A DNA stretch of 64,000 bases from Arion vulgaris (GCA_020796225.1 CM036758.1:71727366-71791365), one strand, 5' to 3'. Numbered from the stretch's first letter, positions 21,875 to 31,739 are shown. Numbers and translations are program-made. Notes: generated from the letters alone by a model not told the origin.

Positions 21875-21904
21875 TATATAGCACTAGTAACAACCGTTAT
21901 AAGA

Positions 21905-22146
21905 AAGAGAAAATGGGCATATGTTGAACATATTCCGAGAAGAAATGATCAAAGAAGTACAAACCAGACATTAAAGTAGGAGGCAAAGGGTTCCCCCAAA
22001 AAGGGGGCCCTAGTGAAACAGTGAAATGAACAAGAGATATGGAACTCAATTTCATAGAAGAGATTGAGTAAGTTGCCCAGGACAGAACGGTATGGAAAAA
22101 TTACTTGTAGACCACATGTAGTATATAACGGTACGAAAGGAATTTG

Positions 22147-22177
<31 letters not shown>

Positions 22178-22285
22178 GGTCTCAGTTCCATGGAGGAGAT
22201 TGAGCGAGTTGCCCAGGATAAAGCGGTATGGATAAATTGCTTGCAGGCTCTATGTAACGTATAACGGTACGAGAGGAATTATTAT
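21905..22285 (+). mobile_element. LINE-g C-terminal end, two tandem copies
   Basis: Two copies (about 21905-22165 and 22186-22285) encode EEIE-VAQD-VW and a tail ataacggtacgaaaggaatt. Between them lies (AT)n. The family is otherwise absent from the window. Confidence 0.6.
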
Positions 22286-22289
22286 TATT

Positions 22290-22500
22290 ATTATATCGAT
22301 CACAAACCCAAGCGTACCTGGTTCAAACCCCACGGCGGGCAAGTTTGGAAGCAAATTCGTTTCCGTGGGATTTTACAAAAGGTAAAAATAGACCTCACCG
22401 TTCAGAAAGCAATGGCAAACTGCTGAACGTATTAGAAAATCAACCACTCGTTTACTGTGGTTGATGGCTACGTCCTTTGGGATATGCCACGATTTTCTTT
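22290..22500 (+). mobile_element. SINE-I
   Basis: tRNA-like box B tggttcaaaccccac near the 5' end, body with agaaagcaatggcaaactgc and end gatatgccacgattttc. Four other copies are in the window. Confidence 0.8.
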
Positions 22501-22810
22501 TTCATATATGCACACACTTAGTAGATATTGAGAGTAATAGTGATACAGAGAGCAAGACATACATAAGAGTAATGGGGGAAGGAGGGTTGTTGAGATAGAC
22601 ACACACATAATACTGCCAGGCAACAAAGACAGTAAGATAACAGTTCAGACAACAAAGACAGCAAGATAATACATCATATTTATGAGGTAACATTATTCCC
22701 ATGCCGTGGCAGCACATGGAGGTTATACAAACACTTGTAAAACTAATCAGCAAGGGGAAATAATCCACTAAACGCACAGTCTAATTAACATCGTTAATCA
22801 AAGTTGAGAT
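22501..22810. other. Intron sequence, nothing recognised
   Basis: Contains short imperfect duplications (acaacaaagacag) but no named feature. Confidence 0.45.
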
Positions 22811-22941
22811 AAGGAAGACAATGCGAGTCAACAGGAAGACATGCGAGTCAACAGGAAGACATGCGAGTCAACAGGAAGACATGCGAGTCAACAGGAAGAC
22901 ATGCGAGTCAACAGGAAGACAATGCGAGTCAACAGGAAGAC
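22811..22941. repeat. 20-bp tandem repeat, about 6-7 copies
   Basis: Unit aggaagacatgcgagtcaac, nearly perfect. Confidence 0.97.
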
Positions 22942-23189
22942 TTTGAAGAGCACACACAGATAGATGATCTGTAGTGTTGTTAGAAACATTTCGATGTGTT
23001 TATTTTCAGTCTTCTTCTTTGAAGGTTCCATATCGACCACTATTTGTGATTTGTATGTGTTCTGAGTTCAAGAACGATTGTATGTTGTGTTAGCTATGCG
23101 CCTTCAAGTAGGCCTGCACATCCGATTTATATGACGCTTTTTATTTACTAGAATAGCTTCCCTATGTCCCTACCTCAGTCACCTATTAC

Positions 23190-24644
23190 CTTCCTTCCTT
23201 TGCGTTCCCGGCCTAGCCTGATGGACCAACTTCTATCATGAATTTAACTGTTGTTTTTGGGACTCCGTTCCTCCGTACAGCTTTTCGCGAAGCTCTGTGT
23301 GTTGTGGCCAGTACTCTTTTCGTATACCTGCTAAACGTGGACAGTCTTGCAAGACGTGTTCTGCCGTCATGTCTGCCATATTGCATGGGCACAGGCTAGT
23401 TGTGCCAATTTTAAATTTATGGAACATGTGGGCTCTGAGCTTGTTGTGGCCGGTACGGAGGCGAAATATGGTAACTTGTTCACTGCGCGAGAGACCATAG
23501 TATCCGTCACTGTCTGTGTACTGCGGGTGGTCTTTTGCCCACTTGCTTCGATAGTGCGAACCGATGGTTGTTTTGACTTCCTCATAGCTGATCTCGAGAT
23601 CAGTCTGGGGTAGTCGCCCGCCCTCTTTGGCTAGCTTGTCGGCCGCTTCGTTTCCCTTAATGTTGCAGTGTGACGGTATCCACTGGATGACAGTGCGTTT
23701 GAGTGAACTCGTTAGTTCAGCGAGGGACGTTTTGAGCTCATTCATCTCAGTTTTGCCAACGCATTTGAGTGCCGTGATGACCGATAGAGCATCGGTGAAT
23801 ATCACGACCTTGTTGCGTGTAGTGTTTCTTCTCTCCAAGATCATTTCGGCCGCCTTTTTGATTGCCTCTGCCTCAGCTCGGTAGTTATTCGAGTATTTGC
23901 CAGTTGCAATCGCTTTCTTGACCGTGACTTTCTTGGAGATTTTAAGCACTATTCCTCCTCCGCCATCGCTTATTGCGTTATTTGCCGATCCGTCCGTGTA
24001 GACGTGCGTCCACTCATTTTCAGGGTACTCTGATTCTATGTACTCTTCTGCCGCAGTTTTTCTGTCGAGGTTCGTTTGGTCCCTTTTGCTCATTATGCCT
24101 GGGATTGATTCCATTAGTTCTGGCATTTTTGTTTTCCATGGCGGGCACTTGTCGATTGCCGGGATTGGTTTAGCTGTGCATTTGGACAGGACTGGGTGGT
24201 CTGTGGTCAGTGCGTTAGAGATTCTAACGAAGTTAGATCTCTGTATTCTCCACTTTCCTGATTGAAACATTCTTTCATGCATTGGATGCGATTTGAGCCG
24301 TTTGAGTTTTTCCGCAAGTACTACTACTTTCTTGTCCCTTCGGTCAGTCATTGGTTGGATGCCTGTGATGGTCTCCATCGCCTTGATGGGCGTGGACTTT
24401 ATGGCTCCAGTGATAATGCGTAGGGCCCGGTTTTGACTGCTGCTCACTTTTGCGAATTGCTTGTTCGATGCATTGCTCCACGCTGCCATACCGTACTCTA
24501 GGACCGGTCGCATTCTACCAGAGTAAAGTGTCTTGAGAATTCTGCTGTTTGCTCCCATGTGGAACCTGCGAGTTTACGCATCATTGTTAGCCTGTGTCTC
24601 GCTTTTGCCGTAGCATTCTCGATCTGGGTGCACCAAGTCAGCTT
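23190..24644 (-). mobile_element. LINE-e (RNase H-bearing non-LTR), 5' truncated, with TSD
   Basis: A perfect 12-bp TSD gtcacctattac at 23178-23189 and 24645-24656 bounds a 1455-bp insertion. It holds the RT thumb, the RNase H domain and the 3' end tccatcaggctaggccggga. It lacks endonuclease and RT palm. The RNase H places it near the I/Nimb/R1 group of LINEs (inference). Confidence 0.95.
23236..24558 (-). pseudogene. LINE-e ORF2 C-terminal part: RT thumb, RNase H, CCHC-like motif
   Basis: A 440-residue frame. RNase H spans roughly residues 183-315, with YTDGSA (D189), RAEAEAI (E229), FTDALSV (D256), IPSHCNIKGN (H297) and NEAADKLA (D307): all four acidic catalytic residues are intact. The C-terminus has C390-x-C392-x8-H401-x4-C406, common in this LINE group. 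The upstream frame (KLTWCTQIENATAKARHRL) is shifted near 24558, so the coding region is broken there. RNase H would remove the RNA strand during element copying. Confidence 0.92.
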
Positions 24645-24814
24645 GTCACCTATTACGATATGCCTTGTAGGTTGCAGTGTTACTATCATTTGCTCCCCGT
24701 GCGAGCCCTGCCAATACGTGAGCGGTTTATTTTTATTAAGAGTATGATCTACTTCTACAGCAGGTCCAACGTCCAGGTCGACTGCTGCAAAGCTTGTCTG
24801 CATTATCTTTGTTT

Positions 24815-25378
24815 AGTTCTTCTTTCTTCTTTCTTCTTTCTTCTTTCTTCTTTCTTCTTTCTTCTTTCTTCTTTCTTCTTTCTTCTTTCTTCTTTCTTCT
24901 TTCTTCTTTCTTCTTTCTTCTTTCTTCTTTCTTCTTTCTTCTTTCTTCTTTCTTCTTTCTTCTTTCTTCTTTCTTCTTTCTTCTTTCTTCTTTCTTCTTT
25001 CTTCTTTCTTCTTTCTTCTTTCTTCTTTCTTCTTTCTTCTTTCTTCTTTCTTCTTTCTTCTTTCTTCTTTCTTCTTTCTTCTTTCTTCTTTCTTCTTTCT
25101 TCTTTCTTCTTTCTTCTTTCTTCTTTCTTCTTTCTTCTTTCTTCTTTCTTCTTTCTTCTTTCTTCTTTCTTCTTTCTTCTTTCTTCTTTCTTCTTTCTTC
25201 TTTCTTCTTTCTTCTTTCTTCTTTCTTCTTTCTTCTTTCTTCTTTCTTCTTTCTTCTTTCTTCTTTCTTCTTTCTTCTTTCTTCTTTCTTCTTTCTTCTT
25301 TCTTTTTTCTTCTTTCTTCTTTCTTCTTTCTTCTTTCTTCTTTCTTCTTTCTTCTTTCTTCTTTCTTCTTTCTTCTTA
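24815..25378. repeat. Heptanucleotide array (TTTCTTC)n, about 80 copies
   Basis: Almost pure ttctttc units with one interruption near 25303. All pyrimidine on the plus strand, all purine on the minus strand. Open in several frames (LLSSFFF or KKEERRK), which is incidental. Confidence 0.98.
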
Positions 25379-25394
25379 TCCATAATTTTGTTTT

Positions 25395-25690
25395 ACCTCA
25401 CAGCGTCAGGATAAGAAGAGATTTCTAGAACGCGTTTTTGTGAGTGCTTCCCAAACAATGTTTTTCGTCGCCTCTGTTACCTCTGAGATCTAATTTTTGC
25501 GTGAGCAGCTTTCTGCTTTGTACCCACTGTATCAGAGTAACATTGCTCGTTGAGTCTGTTGGTAATCTGCTTATGTGGCCGAACCATTTACTTCGCTGTT
25601 TCGTAATAAAGTTCAGTCCTGATGTTGTACCCACTTGTCCCCTTATGTCTTCATTTCTAAACCGGTACTTCTTGATACTACCAGAATTTT
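25395..25690 (-). mobile_element. LINE-c fragment
   Basis: The minus strand gives RNEDIRGQVGTT, KWFGHISRLPT and a tail with RGDEKH; matches 62575-62935. Confidence 0.8.
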
Positions 25691-25734
25691 GCGTAGACAC
25701 TTCATCTTTGTTTAGTTGTGTGTATTGAATTAAA

Positions 25735-26275
25735 ATTAGACAAAATGAAATGAAGAAATCAGAAGAAGACTGGATGTGAAACCAGTCATGCAATTCATAA
25801 ATGAACAACATATTAAATAGTTCTGATAAGAATGCCCTGGTATCGCTTACCACAGAGAGCCCCACAGAAAAAAAGTATAATGAGTACAAAGAAAGAGGAC
25901 AACCACGTAAAAGATGGAGCGACGGCATAAAGAACAGCCCTATTATAATGAATATCAGCTTACAAAGTGTCTTAACTCTTTAGCTGCTAAGGGCGTATAT
26001 ATACGTTTTCCCCATTCCCTTCTAAAGACGCATTAACACGTCTGTTATTATCTCTCCTCTGTAGGCTAAAGACGTGTTAACACGTTATAGATTGCTACTG
26101 TCACTGCTATAGGCGTACATTCACGTTTGTGACCTAGAAACAAAGAGTAGCTATTTTTAGCTCAGCCTTCGGAAAGTATGTAGCAGCGAAAGGGTTAAAA
26201 CAAGCACACACAAGATCACTACGCTCCCCCCAACACTTCTATAAAGAAGTAAATGGTGGAATAGAAGAAGAAGAA
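25735..26275 (+). mobile_element. LINE-c (second subfamily) 3' end split by a piggyBac-like MITE
   Basis: Broken frames give RRRLDVKPVMQFINEQ and GQPRKRWSDGIKN; the 3' end is caagcacacacaagatcact ... gtaaatggtgga and an (AGA)n tail. Colinear with the minus-strand copy at 61613-61975, which lacks the MITE. Confidence 0.85.
25976..26194. mobile_element. piggyBac-like MITE
   Basis: TTAA at 25972-25975 and 26195-26198. Terminal repeats are ctctttagctgcta and, inverted, ccctttcgctgcta. The uninterrupted LINE-c relative near 61612 reads ccttaaaacaagcacac across the site, a natural empty site with one TTAA. Internally it holds the perfect palindrome acgtgttaacacgt. Confidence 0.9.
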
Positions 26276-26344
26276 GATTGAATAAAAGGAGGGTTAGCCT
26301 CACACAAAACACTTCAGAGTTGCCTATAATTAGAGTAGTTGATT

Positions 26345-26775
26345 AAATAACTGATATGACCATTATCACTGCACTTCGGTGATCAGTCCTGTGTGCTCCA
26401 ATCGCTTTCTTACATAGGCAAATCTCAACGACAATGCACAAGCTCGATAGCACAGGCAAGAGTCCAAGATGTAACATTGAAAATGGTGAATATTTTTGTA
26501 AAACTTTAATAAAAATGTAAATAAATGTTACCCTGGCAGCGGCATTGCAGCCTATTATTATTGAATTTCAACTGTTAATAGCTCTTATACATGCTCGCTT
26601 TGAAAATGGGACATAGGTTCTATCGAATGTCTCCCAAAGGACTAGAAACACTATCTCACCTACATTGAGAACTGGGATCACTGGGCATAGATCTCGATCT
26701 TTCCATGCGGGGAACGAACCGAGTACCTTTGGAGCAAGAAGCGTGCACCTTACCCGCACGCCACATAGAACCCTC
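26345..26775 (-). mobile_element. SINE-F, full length
   Basis: Antisense. Right end minus reads tggcgtgcgggtaaggtgca (tRNA-like) and contains ggttcgttccccgc-type box B. The internal cacttcggtgatcag segment is single copy here. Confidence 0.8.
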
Positions 26776-27157
26776 AAGTTCTGGTGTGTCAGAGTTTTGT
26801 AGTAGTTGAAGAACATGATGGAAACACTACCCTTTGATCTCTGAGATTTACCGACTGGTTTCCTGTTGTTGTTGGAAGGTAACAAATGCTGCGTAGCTCC
26901 TTAAGTAGTAGTACAGCGCGTTTTTGATGTCACAGTAAACATATGACGTAATCTCTAGCTGGTTATAAATTTATTCAAAAAGGTCAGTTTATTTTTAGAG
27001 ATAAAAGATTTGTAGACAACTGAAATAGTGTGACATAAACATACGCCCCCTAACGGACACAAGTGAGTTTGGTAACCGTATAGGATAGACGTGGACGATT
27101 CCGTATTCAGGACAAAGTAGACTGGCGACAAATGTTATTCGTACTAGTTGTGACTAG
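26776..27157. other. Intron sequence, nothing recognised
   Basis: AT-rich, no supported feature. Confidence 0.45.
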
Positions 27158-27196
27158 ATGAATGTAGTTAATAAACAGTGTTTAAACACATGTAGA

Positions 27197-27397
27197 CCCG
27201 CCTGCCCAGCGTGTTAGTGGCGCGTTGGACGACGGGTAACAAGCCACCCCTGTGAGTGCGATTTAATTCCGTGGCATGGCAAAAAAGCCACAGGTTCTCC
27301 ATATTTACGGTGTTCATGACACCGAACTGAAGGGTTACGATGTCCATGGCACCGAGCCGAAGAACTGAAAGCTCAAGTGCTTCTGGATCGGAAAGAA
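27197..27397 (+). mobile_element. SINE-A joined to LINE-d
   Basis: Head to ctggatcgg complete, but the tail goes straight into LINE-d coding sequence. The combined block 27197-28126 is bracketed by similar sequences of about 36 bp (27158-27193 and 28147-28187). Confidence 0.85.
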
Positions 27398-27399
27398 AC

Positions 27400-28126
27400 T
27401 CACATATAGAATGTAAAAAGAGAATAGGAATGGTCAAGGATAATTTCAATAGAATGAGAAAGTTACTGACATCCAAACAAATCACAAACAGGCTAAAAAT
27501 GAGAATGATCAAATGCTATATATATCCTATATTAATGTATGGCTCGGAAACATGGACAATGAACAAGCAGTTAGAAGACAGAATTGAAGCATTTGAGATG
27601 AGGATATATAGAAGAATAGGCAGAGTTTCATGGACAGAAAAACAGACAAATAAACAAATTTTAGGAAAATTAGGCATGAAGAAACAATTATTAAGAGAAA
27701 TAAAATTGAGACAAGTAAAGTATTTTGGGCACATAAAAAGACATGACACTTCTTCTTCTTTGCGATCGCTTTTTTGATGATTATACCGTTAGACGCGTTC
27801 TTATGATGAAATCGACTGGTGTCTGGAGCTTATCTCTAGTGCCATGTAGTTTTGAATGTAGTGTTGTGTTGTAGGGCCAGCATTCCTTTCTTGGGAGGAC
27901 ATACAGGGGCAGTCTTGCAGAGACATGACACCATGATCAAATCTTTACTAGAGGGGAAAGTTGAGGGGAAGAGCAAGAGGAAGACCGAGAGATAAGTGGG
28001 AGGAAACTTTAAGAAATGGACAGGTTACAGTCTGGCAGTGTGCAACACCAAGGCGAAAGACAGAGGATGCTGGAGATTCATTGCAGCCGACCTTCGATGT
28101 GGAGACGGCACCTGATGATGATGATG
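27400..28126 (+). mobile_element. LINE-d 3' end, split by a 173-bp insertion
   Basis: The frame reads MYGSETWTMNKQLEDRIEAF, RVSWTEKQTNKQIL and YFGHIKRHD, then resumes after the insertion and ends at gatgatgatgatg. 5' truncated. Confidence 0.85.
27750..27922. mobile_element. Unclassified 173-bp insertion with TSD
   Basis: Flanked by a perfect 11-bp TSD agacatgacac at 27739-27749 and 27923-27933. It starts ttcttcttctttgcgatcgc, like the reversed GAA-tailed SINEs, so it is probably an antisense SINE of a minor family. The short region at 32002 shares the start. Confidence 0.75.
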
Positions 28127-28200
28127 AGAATGTAACAAGCACAAATATATGAATGTATTTAGTTAACAAACAGTGTTGAAACACATAAACATAATCTAAC

Positions 28201-28297
28201 CGTAGCGATGTTATAGGGAGAGAGTCCGTGGCTTCAGACGAGAAGAGCTCTCTCTGTTGGACAGAGGTGTCGTCAATGAAGTCTTCTCCGTTGTTTC
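28201..28297 (-). CDS. RERE: Atrophin/RERE-like protein, exon within or before BAH C-terminus
   Basis: A 97-bp exon with acceptor ctttatcttctgtctgttgcag (first 20 shown by ending tctgtctgttgcag) and donor gttaga. It starts with two bases of a split codon, reads NNGEDFIDDTSVQQRELF and TDSLPITSLR, and ends with two bases of the Arg codon completed at 16706, giving LRGKC across the junction. From family knowledge RERE has RELF near a similar LRGKC. The first half is poorly conserved, so assignment rests on phase, splice sites and the junction. The preceding exon was not found. Confidence 0.82.
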
Positions 28298-28416
28298 CTG
28301 CAACAGACAGAAGATAAAGAACAAATTGTATGAGAAAATGTAAACATAAAATCATGAAGACACTAGAGAAATGCGTACATAGATGAGCATAGATAAGTAA
28401 TATATATACATATATT

Positions 28417-28582
28417 CAGTGGCGGCGCGTGATCCTTTTTGTTGGTGGGGCCAGATACACATTTTCAGAAAAATCATGGTTTTGGGTTAGGGTATATTTT
28501 AATTTATTAAATAATAAATACACGTTACACATTATTTTGGTTGGGTCCGGCCCCACTGGCCCTTAATTACGAGCCGCCACTG
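28417..28582 (+). mobile_element. hAT-1 MITE
   Basis: Ends cagtggcggcgcgtgat and acgagccgccactg. Perfect 8-bp TSD catatatt at 28409-28416 and 28583-28590, diagnostic of hAT. Confidence 0.95.
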
Positions 28583-28744
28583 CATATATTTGTTTTTCGT
28601 TTCCCCGCTGCGAAACTATGCATAGTCATAGCGATTAATATGTCGCTTTTGACTGATTTCTGGTCTCTCACGCCAGCCGGCACGGCACATGATAATGATG
28701 ATAAGAGTTGAAAATATTGAGAGTAAACTAGTTTGTGTGTATGT

Positions 28745-28965
28745 GATTGTATGAGTATGTGTGTGTGAGAGAGAGACAGAGAGAGAGTGTGTGAGAGAGA
28801 CAGAAAGAGAAAGAGACAGTGAGAGAAAGAGAGAGAGACAAAGAGAGAGAGAGAGACAAAGAGAGAGAGAGAGGTAAAGATAGAGAGACAGAGAGAAAAA
28901 AAGAGAGAGAGAAATATAGAGAGAGAAGCAAAGAGAGAGAGAGAGAGAGAGACAGAAAGATAAAG
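28745..28965. repeat. GA/GACA-rich simple repeat
   Basis: Degenerate gagagacaaagagagag runs. The long minus-strand frames here are repeat artefacts. Confidence 0.9.
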
Positions 28966-28969
28966 ATAG

Positions 28970-29250
28970 CGAAACACGTAATAACAAAGAACTGTAGTTT
29001 TACAAAATACAAAAACAATGACAATACACAGCAACGTTTCGACCAAAAAGGCCTTTATCAAGCAAACGATACAACAGAAGTAGCGAATTTCACAGAACAA
29101 AACATATAGAATCCGACAGAGCCAACGGGCCTTTTGGTGGAAACGTTGCTGTGTAATTTCATTGTTTTTGTATTTTGTAAAACTACAGTACTTTGTTATT
29201 ATGTGTTTCGCCATAGTTTCATATTTTTACTGCAGTCTTCCCTTATATAG
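28970..29250. repeat. Family M, long imperfect inverted repeat
   Basis: The left arm (about 28970-29062) contains acagcaacgtttcgaccaaa. The right arm (about 29128-29215) is its inverse, with ttggtggaaacgttgctgtg and gttattatgtgtttcgcc. The arms also share ttttacaaaatacaaaaaca. A single-arm copy sits at 42691-42850. The caacgtttcgacc motif recalls ends of Penelope-like elements, which is only a suggestion. Confidence 0.75.
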
Positions 29251-29254
29251 CGAC

Positions 29255-29790
29255 AAATTGGGAGAGACAGAGAGGGAGAGGGAGACATAGTCAGAGACAT
29301 AGACAGAGAGGAAGAGGGAGACATAGACAGAGAGGAAGAGGAAGACATAGACAGACAGGGAGAGGGAGACATAGACAGAGACAGAGAGGGAGACATAGAC
29401 AGAGAGGGAGACATAGTCAGAGACAAAGAGGGAGATATAGACAGAGAGGGAGAGAGAGACATAGTCAGAGACATAGACAAAAAGGGGAGAGGGAGACATA
29501 GACAGAAAGGGAAAGGGAGACATAGACAGAGACAGAGAGGGAGACATAGACATAGACAGAGTGAAAGAGAGAAGAGAAAGAGAGAGAGACCTACTGAAAT
29601 ATAAATACAATTTAATCAACAAATCAATGGTCGGTCACAAAGAGAAAGAGAAAAGATAGAGAGAGAGAGAGAAGAGAGAGAGACAGAGGGAGAGAAAGAG
29701 GGAGAGAAAGAGACCTACTAAAATATAAACACAATTTAACCAACAAATCAATGGTTAGTCCACAAAGCACCCACCATTCACTGAGCTTGA
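29255..29790. repeat. Purine-rich array (gggagacatagacagag) plus a 65-bp duplication
   Basis: 19-bp-like units until about 29590. Then gagagacctactgaaatata ... caacaaatcaatgg occurs twice (29586-29632 and 29706-29752), separated by GA-rich repeat. Confidence 0.85.
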
Positions 29791-30574
29791 TATATGCCAA
29801 CATGATCAATAAAACACTACATCGGACTCACTTTCTGTAAGCTCAATAGCATAGTCTAGACAAGGGATTCTCAAACTGTACATCCTCAGATACCCCTTAA
29901 CATAAGAGGTCTGTTCACAAGTACCAGACTTTTAGCAGGGAGAAGCACTCATCTGGAGGTCTGAAACCATAATCCCTTTCAAAATACTCTCATTGGAACT
30001 GCACACTCTTCTCCCAGCGGCTGCGCTATTAATGAAATCATTTCAGGAAGCCCTCTTTGAGAGTGTGTAGTATGGTTTGACAAGAGCCAACTATAAACTT
30101 ATGGGCCTTCGGACTCAGGTAAGAAGAATGGGAAATCAGACCACAACTACACCACGTGACCTCGCATTCCAGTATTGTTGTATTTAGACGAATTCATTTT
30201 AAAATCAACACAAAATGCTAACTCGAAGTCATATTATGCAACAAGTTAAGTTTAACAATAAGGAATATCAATATTATGAATATTTTTCACCAATAAATAA
30301 CCATAGACTCACAGAATTGAGAAAATTGCAAAAAAGCGTGCAGTTTTCTATCAAACATCTGTAATTTCCAGTCCCCTTTTCTGATCTAGGTCAGAGAATC
30401 TCCGGTCAGTTGTCTGGCCTAGTTATCTAAAGTTGGCTGTGGTTTGACACGCGTCCGCATAATTAGTTCTCTTGCCTTCATTTAGGTGACTTTTAGAGAA
30501 AATGTTCTTCTGTTTTGGGAACCAAGCAAAAGTAGCAATTTGTTATATCGGGATAGTTGGGTGCCTGATTGATT
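29791..30574. other. No firm feature; possible decayed MITE
   Basis: Begins near gggattctcaaactgtacat, wording common at hAT termini, but I cannot find a matching inverted end or TSD. No exon seen. Confidence 0.35.
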
Positions 30575-30925
30575 GGTAGGACTATCATCATTGCACTTCG
30601 GTGAGTAACCATGTGTGCTTCTATCTCTTTCTTATACAGGAAGATCTTAGCGGCAGTGCACGAACTTCGTAGCACCGGCTAGATTCCCGATGTAATTTTG
30701 AAAATGGTGAAAATAATTTGAAGAATTTTTTAAAATTTGTGAAATAAATTTTGAACAGGCTGCAGCTTTCCAGTCTGCTTTTCTCGATTTTAATCTGCCA
30801 ATGGTTCTTTTATGTGCACAAGTTGAACACGGGATCTAGGTTCTTGTTCTTCCGTTTCCAATAAGACTAGGAACTCGACCTCACCTACAGTAAGATAAGG
30901 TATCTCTGGGAAAGTTATCTTAATC
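30575..30925 (-). mobile_element. SINE-F, head missing
   Basis: Antisense body: cattgcacttcggtgagtaa, agcggcagtgcacgaacttc, ttgaacacgggatctagg. The tRNA end is truncated at the right. Confidence 0.8.
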
Positions 30926-31065
30926 ATTAAGTTGTTTGTATTTATGTATGGAAACTAACCAACACACAGTTGGCATCGTTTTGTTGTGAAGTGGATTAGC
31001 GTAGTGTAAAAACGTTTGTTTGTCCACCCAAACACTGGTGGATTGTGTATTCTTTTCCCACATTC

Positions 31066-31367
31066 TCTCTCTCTCTTGCGTTCCCGGCCTAGCCTGATGG
31101 ACCAGCTTCTATCATGAATTTTACTGTTGTTTTTAGGGACTCCGTTCCTCCGTACAGCTTTTCCGGGAAACTCTGTGTGTTGTGGCCAGTACTCTTTTCG
31201 TATACCTGCTAAACGTTGACAGTCTTGCAAGACGTGTTCTGCCGTCATGTCTGCCATATTGCATGGGCACAGGCTAGTTGTGCCAATTTTAAATTTATGG
31301 AACATGTGGGCTCTGAGCTTGTTGTGGCCGGTACGGAGGCGAAATATGGCAACTTGTTCACTGCGAG
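31066..31367 (-). mobile_element. LINE-e, 5' truncated, with TSD
   Basis: Perfect 13-bp TSD ttttcccacattc at 31053-31065 and 31368-31380. Nearly identical to the 3' end of the copy at 23190, including FKIGTTSLCPCNMADMTAEH, with a frameshift after it. The (AG)n tail abuts the TSD. It sits beside hAT-2 sequence. Confidence 0.95.
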
Positions 31368-31380
31368 TTTTCCCACATTC

Positions 31381-31462
31381 GAATCGCTTCCATAGAACGC
31401 TTCAGCGTCCACTGGGGAGGGAGGGGGGGGGTGGGGGGTACCGCCCACTTTGGGAAACACTG
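31381..31462 (-). mobile_element. hAT-2 terminal fragment
   Basis: The minus strand begins cagtgtttcccaaagtgggc and continues with a C-rich run and cagtggacgctgaagcg. Same family as 52400-52855. Only one end is recognisable. Confidence 0.65.
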
Positions 31463-31554
31463 ATCTAAACACTTCAGTGAACACTAAAGAAAGTACTACG
31501 ATTCAGGAGTTGATGAATAACTAAGGAAAGCATCTTATTTTTTCTTTTCTCCAA

Positions 31555-31615
31555 ATCCTGTTTTGTCTCACAGCGTCAGGTCGCAAATGGAGACACCAGG
31601 AGCGAGCCTCTCTAT
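31555..31615 (-). mobile_element. LINE-c 3' fragment
   Basis: gttttgtctcacagcgtcag as at 25395 and 62580. Confidence 0.5.
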
Positions 31616-31739
31616 GCCCCTTGTATACATTTTATTTCCTTGTTGATATTGTTGATGCCCGTGCACCGGGTGATCTCAGTATTTGGTATTCTCTGATCCC
31701 AGGAAATTCTGAGAATCCTTCTGAGAAACATCTTGCCTT

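Larger units (their letters stand above)
23007..24724 (-). mobile_element. SINE-C interrupted by LINE-e
   Basis: SINE-C 3' part 23007-23189 and head 24657-24724 are parts of one copy. The outer TSD gtttatttt lies at 22998-23006 and 24725-24733. The LINE-e TSD gtcacctattac lies inside it. Both insertions can be dated relative to each other. Confidence 0.9.

Noticed and set aside
24594..25385. LLSSFFF / KKEERRK repeat proteins
   Set aside because: Translation of a heptanucleotide array.
11409..28297. MTA1-3 (the other BAH-ELM2 family) as the host gene
   Set aside because: The GPSHQ-ARLP and [19 protein letters not shown] spellings fit atrophin/RERE better. It stays the main alternative until a database search is run.
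29866..30470. Another hAT MITE
   Set aside because: Only one end looks hAT-like. I could not find the inverted end or an 8-bp TSD.
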